From positions 372,001 to 436,000 of the forward strand of contig NZ_AP021861.1 in NCBI RefSeq assembly GCF_009177095.1: a DNA stretch of 64,000 nt, written 5' to 3'. The position numbers were made by a program, and so were the translations under genes. Source of the stretch: Lacipirellula parvula (lineage in GTDB: Bacteria > Planctomycetota > Planctomycetia > Pirellulales > Lacipirellulaceae). Of the stretch, positions 36,421-45,705 are shown one piece after another. The notes under the pieces are model-generated. The model was not told the origin of the DNA, searched no databases, and saw only the letters and a program-made list of their open reading frames with translations. Position 1 is the stretch's first letter; the number at the start of each line of letters is the position of its first letter.

Positions 36421-38040
36421 CTATCGCGTCCGATTCCAAGCCAGCGCCAACGGCGTCGCCGCAATCGGCGCCACCACCAGCGACAGCGAGCCAAGGACAA
36501 GCGTTCGAGCGGTCACATCGAGAAACGCCATCTTGGCAACCATGCGATCCTGTGGACCCATTGCAGGGAGCATGTTCGCGCCCGCCGCCAGTAGAATCAC
36601 CCAGACGACAACCGCGGCCATCGCAATCCGAGGCTGCAGCAGCCCGCGGTGGAACGCGTAATAGAACGAGGCGACTGTCGCCGCCGTCGCGGTGACGCCG
36701 AACAGAGCGCCGAAGGCGTGCACGATCTCGTCGCGCCCAAAACGATGCACTACAAGATCATTCAGCAACAGCAGCGCGATGAAGCCAAAGCTGATGTAAG
36801 TGATCACGCGAAAGATGAGGCGGCCTCGATCGGCGAGCGCCATAACGATGGCCGTCGCCATAGTCGCCCATGACAGCAGGATGGCGCCGAAGAGCAACGC
36901 CCAGCGGTGCGCGGGAGGGATGCGCTGCATGGGCGAGGCGCCAGCCAGCCAAGCGAGGAACAGAATTAGCAGAAAAATCACACCCCAGCAGGCCCACGTT
37001 TTGAGGAAGCTTCGCGCTGTCACCACCAGCAGCTGGCGCGACATGTCCACGGTCGTGATTGGGCGCGACGCCAGAAACTGCCCGATGCTTGTTTGGTCTT
37101 TTGAGCCTAAGGCGCCTAAGAAGAGTCCGCCGATGGCCGTCGCGATCGAGACCATGCCGCCGCTGAACGCATACGCTTCAACCAAGTCGCCCGGGTCGCG
37201 ATTCACGAACATCCACAGCACGAACGCAAACGCGCTGGCCGATAGCACGCTCGCCGGCGCTACCCAGCTGCGTTGTTCGAAGTACCACGTTTGCGCCGCG
37301 AGCGGCGCGGCGAACGTTGTCGTCTTTCGTCCCTGAATGCGACGTTCGCTGAAGTCGTCGAGCCAACTGATCACGCCGGTTGAAAACGGCCGCTCCCCGC
37401 GGCGGCTGCGAGCAAAGGCTTGGACGCCGAGCCGATAGGAGATTGCCGTGATAGTCAGCAGGCAGATTGCTTCGGCCGCCGTCATCGACTGCCAGGGATG
37501 CTTCAACTCGCCGAACATCGGGCCGAAGTGCGACTTGATCCAAAAGCTGAACACCCCGGACACGACCGTTAGCGCGAATAGCATCCAGCGAGACTGGTAG
37601 GTCAGCCACATTGCAGAATAGGCGACGACGATAATTGCCGCGCCGAAAATCGCCGGCTCAAGCGTCGGCCACTGCAGGCGAAACGCCGCGTTCATGACGG
37701 CGGTCCAGACGATGAGATCGACGGCGATGATCGCTGCCGCAGGCAATATAAGCCCGTGCATTAGCGTCGCCGCCGTCGCCGGATACGAGTAGAGCCGTTT
37801 GTGCATCGTAGCGCTTAGTGCGAGCAGAGAAGCGACCAATGCCAGGATGTTCGTTTGCACGAAGCAGAACCCAAGCAGTTGATTTGATAGATCGCCGTCT
37901 CGGCCGAACGACGTGGCGCCCGTGCCCATTGATGCGAGGACGAGTAGCGGAAGCGCGAACGTCGCTAGCGCCGCGCCCACTACTTGCCAGCGCCCGCGAG
38001 TCACCAGTTCCCAAGCCATCGCTCCGGCAATCGATCGCAT
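36421..38040 (-). CDS. ABC transporter permease
   Basis: A 539-residue integral membrane protein with about a dozen hydrophobic segments and no other domain. It is probably the permease of the exporter whose ATPase precedes it. The start at 38040 (MRSIAGAMAWELV) follows GGAGGG at a good spacing. It lies 80 bp downstream of the ATPase gene in a GntR-ATPase-permease operon. This arrangement (YtrA-type regulator, ABC-2-like exporter) is common for transport of peptides, antibiotics or lipids in response to envelope stress. The cargo is unknown. Confidence 0.82.
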   Translation of the reverse strand: MRSIAGAMAWELVTRGRWQVVGAALATFALPLLVLASMGTGATSFGRDGDLSNQLLGFCFVQTNILALVASLLALSATMHKRLYSYPATAATLMHGLILPAAAIIAVDLIVWTAVMNAAFRLQWPTLEPAIFGAAIIVVAYSAMWLTYQSRWMLFALTVVSGVFSFWIKSHFGPMFGELKHPWQSMTAAEAICLLTITAISYRLGVQAFARSRRGERPFSTGVISWLDDFSERRIQGRKTTTFAAPLAAQTWYFEQRSWVAPASVLSASAFAFVLWMFVNRDPGDLVEAYAFSGGMVSIATAIGGLFLGALGSKDQTSIGQFLASRPITTVDMSRQLLVVTARSFLKTWACWGVIFLLILFLAWLAGASPMQRIPPAHRWALLFGAILLSWATMATAIVMALADRGRLIFRVITYISFGFIALLLLNDLVVHRFGRDEIVHAFGALFGVTATAATVASFYYAFHRGLLQPRIAMAAVVVWVILLAAGANMLPAMGPQDRMVAKMAFLDVTARTLVLGSLSLVVAPIAATPLALAWNRTR

Positions 38041-38070
38041 CGCACCCTCCACTCGCACGAACTTTTTTTA

Positions 38071-38098
38071 CGCCCCGCTTCTTCAAATCGGGGGGCGC
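38071..38098. repeat. Short hairpin repeat (TTCTTCAAA loop), copy 1
   Basis: CGCCCCGCTTCTTCAAATCG followed by GGGGGCG, in the gap between the permease and ATPase genes. A related copy at about 39070-39095 (CCGGTTCTTCAAACCGG followed by GGGCG) lies in the next gap of the same operon. Confidence 0.55.
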
Positions 38099-38120
38099 AC
38101 CGCGCTACATCCACTGATCG

Positions 38121-39023
38121 TCACCCACTCACCTGCGATACAAAAATCTCATCGAGCGACAAAGCTGCATCGCCCACCACGGTCGCCCCCAGCGTTGCCG
38201 CCGCGCTCCGCAATTGGTCGCTGTCGCCGTTGCAGAGATAGGTCCATTCGAACCCGCCCCCCGAGTGCGAAAACGCTCCCACGAGCGCCGGCGGGCGTTC
38301 ATGCGGCTCGTTGAACCGCAGCGTCACGCGGCGATGCCGATCTTTCACGTCTTCCATCGTGGCGGTGAGCAGCACTCGTCCTTGATGAATGATCGCCACT
38401 CGGTCGGCCACTCGTTCCACCTCGTCGAGTAGGTGCGAGGAGAACAGGACGGTGCGCCCCTCCTCGGCGATTGTGCGAATGATGGCGCTGAGGATGTCGC
38501 GGCGTACCACCGGATCGAGTCCTGACGACGGTTCGTCGAGCACCAGCAGCGGCGGCCGATGGGCGAGCGCCGCCAGCAGGCCGGCTCGCGCTCGTTGGCC
38601 GCGCGAGAGCGTTTTAATTCGCGCGTCGGGATTAAGATCGAACGCCTCGCGCAGCTCCTCGGCGTAGCGCTCGTCCCAGTTGGGAAAAAACGCTTGCGTG
38701 TAGTTCATCAACTCGCGAACCCGCATCCAGTCGGGCAGGTCGCGATCTTCGGAGAGGTAGCCGATGCGCCCCAGCACGCCGACAGGATTCGCGATCGGAT
38801 CTTGCCCAAAGACGCGGACGCTCCCCTGCTCCGCTCGCAACATGCCGAGCAGGTGCTTGATGAGCGTCGTTTTGCCCGCGCCATTGCCGCCGATGAGACC
38901 GAACACGCCGCCGGTCGGCACGGTGAGCGACACGTCGTTGAGCGCCATCTTGGCGCCAAACTGCCGCGTGAGGCGATTGACTTCGATGCACGGCGGCGCC
39001 AAGGAAGGATAAGCGTCGTTCAT
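38121..39023 (-). CDS. ABC transporter ATP-binding protein
   Basis: A 300-residue cytosolic ATPase subunit. Walker A GGNGAGKT at residues 45-52, Q-loop region YLSEDRDLPDW, signature LSRGQRARAGLL, Walker B LLVLDEPSSGLD, and the switch His in SSHLLDEVERVADR are all present. A C-terminal extension of about 80 residues follows, as in CcmA/DrrA-type exporters. The start at 39023 (MNDAYPSLAPPCIEV) was chosen over the longer frame. The order regulator-ATPase-permease and the small gaps show an operon. It should power export by the membrane protein at 36421. Confidence 0.93.
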   Translation of the reverse strand: MNDAYPSLAPPCIEVNRLTRQFGAKMALNDVSLTVPTGGVFGLIGGNGAGKTTLIKHLLGMLRAEQGSVRVFGQDPIANPVGVLGRIGYLSEDRDLPDWMRVRELMNYTQAFFPNWDERYAEELREAFDLNPDARIKTLSRGQRARAGLLAALAHRPPLLVLDEPSSGLDPVVRRDILSAIIRTIAEEGRTVLFSSHLLDEVERVADRVAIIHQGRVLLTATMEDVKDRHRRVTLRFNEPHERPPALVGAFSHSGGGFEWTYLCNGDSDQLRSAAATLGATVVGDAALSLDEIFVSQVSG

Positions 39024-39069
39024 GGGGAGTTCTCGAACGAAAGAGAGGGAACCACAAAACCCAAGCCTT

Positions 39070-39095
39070 AGCCTCCGGTTCTTCAAACCGGGGGC
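39070..39095. repeat. Short hairpin repeat (TTCTTCAAA loop), copy 2
   Basis: CCGGTTCTTCAAACCGG is a perfect hairpin followed by GGGCG. It matches the copy at 38071-38098 around the TTCTTCAAA loop. It sits between the GntR and ATPase genes. Confidence 0.55.
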
Positions 39096-39103
39096 GTGTT
39101 GCG

Positions 39104-39493
39104 TCACCCATCCGGAGGAGTCATCGACTCGTTCCGTTTTTCCAACAACTTCGCTAAATCATCAAAAGAAACATCCATCTGCCGAGCTTCGGCGAGCAGT
39201 GCATCGACGCGCTCGGTCAGGATCTTCATCCGCTCCTTCCGCGCCAGCGGCGACCCCTGCTCGGAAACATACGTGCCGGCCGTGCGGCGTTTCTCGACGA
39301 TGCCGGCCGTCTCCAGTTCGCGATACGCGCGGGCAACCGTATTTGGATTGACGATCAACTGCTCTGCCAACACGCGAATCGGCGGCATCTCGTCGCCCGG
39401 CGACAATCGCCCGGAAGCGACCATGTACTTCACCTGATTGACGATCTGCTGATAGATCGGCACGCCGTCGGCGGTGGTGATGTGGAGTTGCAT
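39104..39493 (-). CDS. GntR-family regulator, YtrA subfamily
   Basis: A 129-residue transcription factor. The N-terminal winged helix-turn-helix is clear: PIYQQIVNQVKYMVASGRLS, then GDEMPPIRVLAEQLIVNPNTVARAYRELE and GIVEKRRTAGTYV. The short C-terminal helical dimerisation segment, without a ligand domain, defines the YtrA type, usually found with ABC transporter genes. The gene leads the operon. A perfect 8-bp inverted repeat lies 48 bp upstream (39541-39562), so it probably represses its own promoter and the transporter genes. The effector is unknown. Confidence 0.92.
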   Translation of the reverse strand: MQLHITTADGVPIYQQIVNQVKYMVASGRLSPGDEMPPIRVLAEQLIVNPNTVARAYRELETAGIVEKRRTAGTYVSEQGSPLARKERMKILTERVDALLAEARQMDVSFDDLAKLLEKRNESMTPPDG

Positions 39494-39540
39494 GGCGAGC
39501 GTCGTCGTCGATTTTAAGCCGCGCGAATGCGAGGCGTCAC

Positions 39541-39562
39541 TTGTATTAATTCAATAATACAA
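39541..39562. promoter_or_regulatory. Likely operator of the GntR operon
   Basis: TTGTATTA and TAATACAA form a perfect 8-bp inverted repeat around a 6-bp spacer (ATTCAA), 48 bp upstream of the regulator's start. On the minus strand the repeat contains TATTAT, a possible -10 box. Binding by the GntR protein would block the promoter. Symmetry and AT-richness in a GC-rich genome make it stand out. Function is inferred. Confidence 0.65.
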
Positions 39563-39612
39563 TCGACGGCGGGCGAGTCAAGAGAATTTTGAGTAATCGC
39601 GGCGGCGACGCC

Positions 39613-39700
39613 CTAGCCCCAGGCTCTGCCCTGGGGGGAGTTTCCAATCCATTGGGCGCAGTCGCGCAGTAGGCCAACCTCGGGCGGAGCCCGGGGCTAG
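39613..39700. repeat. CTAGCCCC-ended inverted repeat, copy 1
   Basis: The left arm CTAGCCCCAGGCTCTGCCCT and the right arm GGGCGGAGCCCGGGGCTAG are inverted with about 40 bp between. The ends are the same as at 58141-58227. It lies between the operator region and the PEP-CTERM gene at 39831. Confidence 0.7.
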
Positions 39701-39804
39701 AACGTTGGCGCGAACCACAGTGCGCGACGTTCCGGCGGGGTGGCATGTCGTGGCGGAGTGTCAGCGTGGTGAATCGTCATGCGCCCCGCGCGCCCAATGA
39801 TCAG

Positions 39805-39835
39805 CGCTCCGGCCGGTCGTTGACCGGCGGCTACT
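39805..39835. repeat. REP-like hairpin, family B, at stop codon
   Basis: The stem GCCGGTC / GACCGGC with loop GTT is followed by GGCTAC. Bases 39831-39833 (CTA) are at once the end of the repeat and the stop codon of the minus-strand PEP-CTERM gene. Compared with the copy at 33880 the stem bases differ but remain paired. Confidence 0.75.
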
Positions 39836-41747
39836 TGCGGCGCTGAAGCGCTAGCGGCGCGGCGAGGAGGGCGAGCAGTGCGGCGGCTGGCTCGGGGACG
39901 GGGGCGGAGGTCGCCGTTGCGGGGAACATGCCGTACTGGCGTTGCCACACGAGGTAATCGGCGCCGTCGGTCTTCGCGTCGCCGTTAGCGTCGCCGAGCG
40001 CGGTCGCGCCGAACGCTCCCTTCCAGATCGTGAGGTCCTGCGAATCGACGTCGCCGTCCTTATCGAAGTCGGCCGCCAAGAAGCTGCCGCCGACCACCGC
40101 GAGCATCACCGCGTTTGGCGTGTACTGCACGTCGAACGACAGCCCGCCGCTGAGAGCGGGCAGCGACTCCGATGAAAACGTTCCGCTGATCCCGTTGGCC
40201 GCGGTGAGGATAGTGAACGTTTCGCCGAGCATCGGCGCGAAGCCTGGCGCCAGCGACACGGCGAGCGCCCCGGCCAGCGTTGACGAGCCGCCGACGCTCA
40301 CCATACCGAACGCATCGGTCGGGCCGTCGCCCGTTTCGAGGTTCGCCACTTGCAGGGCCAGCGACGACGACGGCACGAAGCTGAGGTTCTCAAGCATTAC
40401 GATCTCGCTCGATGCCGAGACGTAAATCTTGCCGCTGTTCGCTACCGCATCATGAAAGACGCCGGTCGCTCCGCCGACAACGGCGATCTCCGCTCCCAGG
40501 TTGTTGTCGACGGCGCCAAACACGTCGACTGTGCCGCCGGTGATCGCGAGCTGCGAGCCGGAGTTGTTGTCGAGCCCCGCCCCGCCGACGCGGAGCGTGG
40601 CGCCGTTGCGAGCGTCGATATCGCCGTTGTTGGCGATGACGCCACGGACTTCGAGTTCTCCGCCGGCGAGATCGACGAGGCCGGTGTTCGTCAGCAAGCC
40701 GGTGAGCAGCAGGTGATCGCCCGTTTTCGTTTGGAGTCTGCCCTGCGTTTGACCGTTCACCGAAACGCCTTGCATGTCGAGCGTGCCGGAACCTTGCAGC
40801 AAACCAGAGATGGTGAGGGCCGTGTTCGACAGGGCCGTCGACGTCCACCGCCCTGCGGCCAGCGTGACGCGGCCGGTCGGCGAGATTTGCGACATCGCGC
40901 CGGTCGTCACGGTTCCGCCGTTGGAGATTGTGATGGAGGCGTCGCCAGCGCCCGTATTCAAACTCGCGGCGTTGATTTGCAGTCGCGAGCCGATCCCATC
41001 GACGACCAACTCGCCGTACGAGGCCGACGTCACGCCAACGTCCACGACCGTGTCTACTGACAAGCGACCGCCACCGTTGATTTCCAGCCGCCCCGTGCCC
41101 GCGCCGCCGACTGCGACGCCGTTCGCATGCCAATACGAGAGGTCGCCGCTCACGAGCGCCGATCCGACAGCCGTCAGGTTGGCCCCGATGGTCACCGTGT
41201 CGGAATCGAGGAAGCCGCCGGCGAGGACTTCGACTGAAGCCGTGCCGTTGAGGCCGACCGTCATGTCGTCGCCGTTGGAGTACGTCGTTCCCAGTCCCGT
41301 CACGACAAGCTTGCCGGTCGAGGTGCTTTGGCCGCCGATGGTCGTATCGTCGGGAACGATGATCTTCGCCAGGTTGGCGACGGAGACCGTGCCGACCCCC
41401 TCGTCGCCGATTAGCATGTCGAGGCTGGCGTTAATAAGTTCGTAGTTCGCGCCGTAGCCGTTCAAGCTGAACACGCCGATGCCGGCAACGCCGTTGCCGA
41501 TGATGGTGGTTCCCGTGTTCGTGAGGCCGGTGCTCGCCGTGACGGTGACCGATCCGTAGGCGGCGTCGCCGATGGTGAACGCTCCGCCGATCGCGCCGCC
41601 GCCGGCCGGCGGCACGGGCGTCACGGCGCCGATGGTCGTCACCGCCGCGGACGCCGTCTCCTGGACGCCGCCAAAGCCAATCGCAAGAACAGCCGCCAGT
41701 GCCGAGCGTCGACGACGCCCCGCCTGCAAGAGGGAGTGCTGAATCAT
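39831..41747 (-). CDS. Large PEP-CTERM protein with dockerin repeats
   Basis: A 638-residue exported protein. The start at 41747 (MIQHSLLQAGRRRRS) gives a normal signal peptide. A longer start at 41798 has a GGGGA before it and remains possible. The mature part is Gly-, Thr- and Asn-rich with repeated strand-turn units (VTIGANLTAVGSALVSG, TGRLEINGGGRLSVDT, NNGDIDARNGATLRVGG), as in beta-helix/autotransporter-like surface proteins. Near the C-terminus lie dockerin-like loops DFDKDGDVDSQDLTIWK and DANGDAKTDGADYLVWQ, then a PEP-CTERM tail (VPEPAAALLALLAAPLALQRRK). It is an exosortase substrate, presumably in the matrix or envelope. It lies 82 bp downstream of another protein of the same architecture. 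Confidence 0.87.
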   Translation of the reverse strand: MIQHSLLQAGRRRRSALAAVLAIGFGGVQETASAAVTTIGAVTPVPPAGGGAIGGAFTIGDAAYGSVTVTASTGLTNTGTTIIGNGVAGIGVFSLNGYGANYELINASLDMLIGDEGVGTVSVANLAKIIVPDDTTIGGQSTSTGKLVVTGLGTTYSNGDDMTVGLNGTASVEVLAGGFLDSDTVTIGANLTAVGSALVSGDLSYWHANGVAVGGAGTGRLEINGGGRLSVDTVVDVGVTSASYGELVVDGIGSRLQINAASLNTGAGDASITISNGGTVTTGAMSQISPTGRVTLAAGRWTSTALSNTALTISGLLQGSGTLDMQGVSVNGQTQGRLQTKTGDHLLLTGLLTNTGLVDLAGGELEVRGVIANNGDIDARNGATLRVGGAGLDNNSGSQLAITGGTVDVFGAVDNNLGAEIAVVGGATGVFHDAVANSGKIYVSASSEIVMLENLSFVPSSSLALQVANLETGDGPTDAFGMVSVGGSSTLAGALAVSLAPGFAPMLGETFTILTAANGISGTFSSESLPALSGGLSFDVQYTPNAVMLAVVGGSFLAADFDKDGDVDSQDLTIWKGAFGATALGDANGDAKTDGADYLVWQRQYGMFPATATSAPVPEPAAALLALLAAPLALQRRK

Positions 41748-41828
41748 GAGAGGTCGATCCAAGTAGGCGAAAACGAGAGCCTGCGCCGCCGGAGCCATCT
41801 TAATTCCCCGGCGGCGCGGGGGCGATCA

Positions 41829-44800
41829 TTACAGCAACTTGGCGAGTTCCCGCCGCCGGGCGGCCGCGATTCCCGCCGCCGCGAACGCCAATAGGGCGAA
41901 TCCACTCGGTTCCGGCACCGCTGTGGCTACCGGCGTGCCGACCGCCACGGCCGGCTTGCTGCCAAACTGCTGCTGCCACAGCAGGAAGTCGGCGCCGTCG
42001 CTGTCGTTGTCGCCGTCAGCGTCGCCAAGCTGGTTGAGGTTGAAGGCGTTTTTCCAAATCGCGAGATCAGTCGAATCGACGTCGCCGTCTTCGTCGAAGT
42101 CGGCCGTGAAAAACGGTTCGTTCACCACCTGCAGCTGGACGGCGTTGCCGAGGTAGTTCAGATGGAACGCCAGCCCCGCTGGCATGCCGGAGACGTCGAT
42201 CGTGTCGAAGACGCCAGTCACCGTGTTGCCGGTGATGATATTGAACGTGTTGCCGAGCGCCGGCACGAAGGCGCCGTCGATGTCGATGACCAAGCTGCCG
42301 TCGAGCACCACGTCGCCGCTGGCGACGAGGCGATCAAAAGCGTTGAGCGCCGTGCCGGTCAGCTCGACTTCGACCAGGCCTGTGCTCGCTTGTTGGTAAT
42401 CAAACAGATTGACGCGGCCGATCGTATTGAAACCTCCCGGTCGGAAGGTTCCCTGCATGTCGAGCAGTACTCCAATGTCCGCGAGATTGTCGGCGATCAT
42501 GTGACTGCCGCTGGGAATAACGATCGCTCCGGCGCCGCTGAACGTCGCGCCGGCCTCGATGCCGATATTGTTGTTCTTGAGTTGTAGGTTGCCGTTGAGC
42601 GTTGTGCTGGATCCTGTTTGGATATCCAGGAAGCGATTGTTCTGTACGTTGATGGTCGACGCCGTTCCAGCGCCGACGACTATCGCTCCGCTGATCGTCG
42701 TGGTTTCGTCAGCCTGCAAGGTTCCTTGCGTGAGGTTGAGAGTCGAACTGGAGTTGAAATTAAATCCGAATCCCTTTGTGTAGACCTTGTGATCGCCGAC
42801 GGCGGTCGCTGTGCCGCCGAAGGTGAACGTGGCGTTGTCGCGCAGCTCAAGATCGCCGCTGAGCGCGTGGAGCACGGCGTTGTTCGCGGCGCCGTCCCAA
42901 TCGTTGTCGTTACCGGCGGTTTCGAAGACGAGCGAACCGCCGTTCGTTGCGGAGAGTTGAGTATTGTTAATCACGCGAGCCGAGACCAAGCCATGTCCGC
43001 TGATGCCGGCGGCGACGTCGTTGGTGATTGTCCCGCCGCTCAGCACGCCGCCGTTGAGCTGCACGCCGGCTGAGACGTTGTTGTTCCAGGCGTTCGTTAC
43101 GTGGAGCGTCCCATCGGCGTCGGCCGTGCCGACCTGATCGACGTCGATGATGGCGCCGTTGATGGTGAGCGTGCCGTTGTCGGCTCGCAGCTTGGCGTTG
43201 CCGTCGAAGTCGATGCCCGTGTTGATCGTGCCGAAGCCGCGCAGTTCCTTGCCCGCGTCGGCGCCGATGACGCCAACGCCGCTGATCGTGCCGCCGGCAA
43301 TCGTGTTGGGATCGTTGACGTTGTCGCCGCCGGCTAACCGGAACGGCTCAGCGGCCGTGCTGATGTTGACGGTCCCCGCGATGTCGAGGCGAGCCGTCGT
43401 CCGCACGTCGCCGGTGACGTTGATGGCGCCGTTAACATTCACGTCGCTGCCTGCCAGCAGCGTCGCGGGCGCGTTGTCGTTGGCGAGGTTCATGACGCCG
43501 GGGCCGTTGAGCGTCCATTCCCCGTTAGGGTCGTCGAGATTCACAGTCAGCACGCCGGTTCCGGCGTTGTTGTTCACGTCGAGCGTGTTCACGCCGCCCC
43601 CGCCGTTGACGCGGCCAAAGTTGGCGAACGTCGCGGCGTTGATCGTCATCGGCGCATCGATGTTGATGAACTCGCCGAAAGCGTCGGCGCCGTCGAGATC
43701 GACCAAGCCGCCGACCATGTTGAGCGTCACCGCTTCGTTGACGTTGACGAGTCCGCTGAAGAACATCGAGCCGGAGCCCGTGAAGCTCGCGTTGTTGCCG
43801 CCGTTGACGGTATCGAAGCTGACGGCCTCGTTGAACGCGAGCGAAGCGCCGGCGGCGACGTTGACGTCGGCGTCGGAGTTGAAGTCGATGTTAGTGAAAA
43901 ACCTCGCTTGCGAATTGATATTGCCGTCGCCGGTGACGTTGAGATGCGCGCTGAGGGCGCCGGCGTCATTGCCGATGTCGATCGATTCGCCGTCCCACTC
44001 CGCGCCGACGGCGCCGGTGGAGTTCATGTTGAGCACGCCGTCCATCACGAACTCCGCGTCGCTGGTGATGACCTCGATGTTGCCGCGATTGAGGTTGATC
44101 GTGCCGTTGAAGGCGTTCGTGGCGGAGTCGGGATCGTAGTCGGTGGTGTTCACCGTCAAGTCGCCGCCGCTTTCAACCGTGATCGTGTTCGTAAGCACCC
44201 CGAAGCCGTCGAGATTAAAGTTGTTCTGATTGATCACGACGTTGCGATTCGCGGCGACGGTGAAACTCGACGACGCGGTCGGCAGCGTCATCCCCGCCGC
44301 GGCGCCGAGCACCGTCGACGAGTTGAAGATCACCAGCCCGTTGTTCACCAGCGTGCCGCCGTTGATCGTCAGCGGCGCGTCAAATTGCAGCGTGCCATCG
44401 TCGTCGACGACGGTAATGGCGCCGCTGTTCTGCGAAAAGCTGGCTCCGGCAATCGTCGCTTTGCCAGCCAGCGCTCCGCCAATGCCGCCGACGGCGCCAT
44501 TGTCGATGGTCATCACGGCGCCCGCGCCGAGGATCCAGCTTGAGGAGATATCGAGCTTCGTTTCCTGCGTCATCGTCAACGCGCCGTTGAAGATGTCGCT
44601 GAGCGGAACGTCGATGTCGAGCGTCTGATTGCGGGTGACGTTGACTGCCCCGCTCTCGCCTGAACCGTCGAGATCGAACCTCGCGTCGACGTCGACTGCC
44701 GAGACGTGTAGCGTTGCCGCGGCCGGCGGAACCAAGATCAGCGTCGACGGATTCGACGCGCTGATCGTACCGTTGTTGTTGATCAGCGTCGTGACCGCGG

Positions 44801-45344
44801 CGATGGAATCGGTCATCGACCATTCGCCATTGCCCGAGAGCGTGCCGCCGGAGTTGATTGTTACCGTCGAGTTGGCGGCGCCGACGACGAGCGATTCAAG
44901 CGTTCCGCCGTCCAGAAAAATCGTGGCGCCATTGCCGATCGTCACGTCGGCAGCATCGAGGACCGACAACGCTCCCGTCAAGTCGAGCCGCGTGCCGGAA
45001 CCGCTGAGCGCCGTGGGGCCGTCGACGGTAAGCGTGTGGCCGTTGAGCAGCAACTCAGAGCTTGCCGACATCGTCAGCCCGTTGATCACATTGTTGGTGC
45101 CGAGGGTAACGATGTTGTTCGTGTTGAAGATCGCCGCATCGTTGGAATCGGGTTCATCGGCCGGGTTCCAGTTGGCGGTGCTGCCGCCGTCGTCCCACTG
45201 GGCGGTGCCGCCGATCCAGGTAGTGTTGACCGCCGACGCCGGAGCGGCGAGCAGCAGCGAGACGGAGCCTAACGAACCGAACGACCAACGAACGAGGCGA
45301 GAACGAAGCGACCGAGAATGGGGCGACCGAGAACGAGACGACAT
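41829..45344 (-). CDS. Giant PEP-CTERM beta-helix-like protein
   Basis: A 1171-residue exported protein, the largest in the window. The signal peptide is preceded by an Arg/Ser-rich start (MSSRSRSPHSRSLRSRL) and ends near APASAV. The mature N-terminus TTWIGGTAQWDDGGSTANWNP is typical of planctomycete autotransporter-repeat proteins. Dozens of strand-turn units rich in Asn, Gly, Thr and Val follow. Towards the C-terminus are the dockerin-type loops DFDEDGDVDSTDLAIWK and DADGDNDSDGADFLLWQ, then the PEP-CTERM tail VPEPSGFALLAFAAAGIAA with basic end. It should form a long right-handed beta-helix on the cell surface or in the matrix, and is probably cotranscribed with the smaller relative downstream. 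Confidence 0.88.
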   Translation of the reverse strand: MSSRSRSPHSRSLRSRLVRWSFGSLGSVSLLLAAPASAVNTTWIGGTAQWDDGGSTANWNPADEPDSNDAAIFNTNNIVTLGTNNVINGLTMSASSELLLNGHTLTVDGPTALSGSGTRLDLTGALSVLDAADVTIGNGATIFLDGGTLESLVVGAANSTVTINSGGTLSGNGEWSMTDSIAAVTTLINNNGTISASNPSTLILVPPAAATLHVSAVDVDARFDLDGSGESGAVNVTRNQTLDIDVPLSDIFNGALTMTQETKLDISSSWILGAGAVMTIDNGAVGGIGGALAGKATIAGASFSQNSGAITVVDDDGTLQFDAPLTINGGTLVNNGLVIFNSSTVLGAAAGMTLPTASSSFTVAANRNVVINQNNFNLDGFGVLTNTITVESGGDLTVNTTDYDPDSATNAFNGTINLNRGNIEVITSDAEFVMDGVLNMNSTGAVGAEWDGESIDIGNDAGALSAHLNVTGDGNINSQARFFTNIDFNSDADVNVAAGASLAFNEAVSFDTVNGGNNASFTGSGSMFFSGLVNVNEAVTLNMVGGLVDLDGADAFGEFINIDAPMTINAATFANFGRVNGGGGVNTLDVNNNAGTGVLTVNLDDPNGEWTLNGPGVMNLANDNAPATLLAGSDVNVNGAINVTGDVRTTARLDIAGTVNISTAAEPFRLAGGDNVNDPNTIAGGTISGVGVIGADAGKELRGFGTINTGIDFDGNAKLRADNGTLTINGAIIDVDQVGTADADGTLHVTNAWNNNVSAGVQLNGGVLSGGTITNDVAAGISGHGLVSARVINNTQLSATNGGSLVFETAGNDNDWDGAANNAVLHALSGDLELRDNATFTFGGTATAVGDHKVYTKGFGFNFNSSSTLNLTQGTLQADETTTISGAIVVGAGTASTINVQNNRFLDIQTGSSTTLNGNLQLKNNNIGIEAGATFSGAGAIVIPSGSHMIADNLADIGVLLDMQGTFRPGGFNTIGRVNLFDYQQASTGLVEVELTGTALNAFDRLVASGDVVLDGSLVIDIDGAFVPALGNTFNIITGNTVTGVFDTIDVSGMPAGLAFHLNYLGNAVQLQVVNEPFFTADFDEDGDVDSTDLAIWKNAFNLNQLGDADGDNDSDGADFLLWQQQFGSKPAVAVGTPVATAVPEPSGFALLAFAAAGIAAARRRELAKLL

Positions 45345-45705
45345 GGTGCGGTGTCCTGTTGAATGTGGGCGCTGCCCTGCCGGCGTGCCGCGAAGGCGAC
45401 GCCAGCGGTGCGCGTACCGGGGGCGGGGATTCCGACGTAGGGGAACGGCGAAACTTTCTAGCCGAGTCGCTCTCTAGCGGAGTCCATGTCGACGCCTAAG
45501 AAATTAGGCTCGCATCGCAGACTCATCGGATGGGGACGAGCGCAGTGTTCCCCCCGGCGAGGCGGTCCAGCCTCAGCACCGGCGACCAGAGACAACTTCC
45601 AAGTAAGAACCCGAAATGAACAGGCAGTGTTCGGGGGTTAGTATACCGGCGTTGCGGTCGGCCGCAATCGAATTGGCGCCAACAAAATGTGCGTGACATT
45701 CTGCT
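45345..45705. other. Intergenic region, nothing recognised
   Basis: These 361 bp lie upstream of the giant PEP-CTERM gene and downstream of the small hypothetical gene, both on the minus strand. No gene, repeat family or terminator stands out. The promoter of the giant gene should be here. Confidence 0.45.

Noticed and set aside
40350-41445. Plus-strand open frames opposite the PEP-CTERM gene
   Set aside because: Low-complexity reverse frames of a Gly/Thr-rich protein; no start signals or family motifs.
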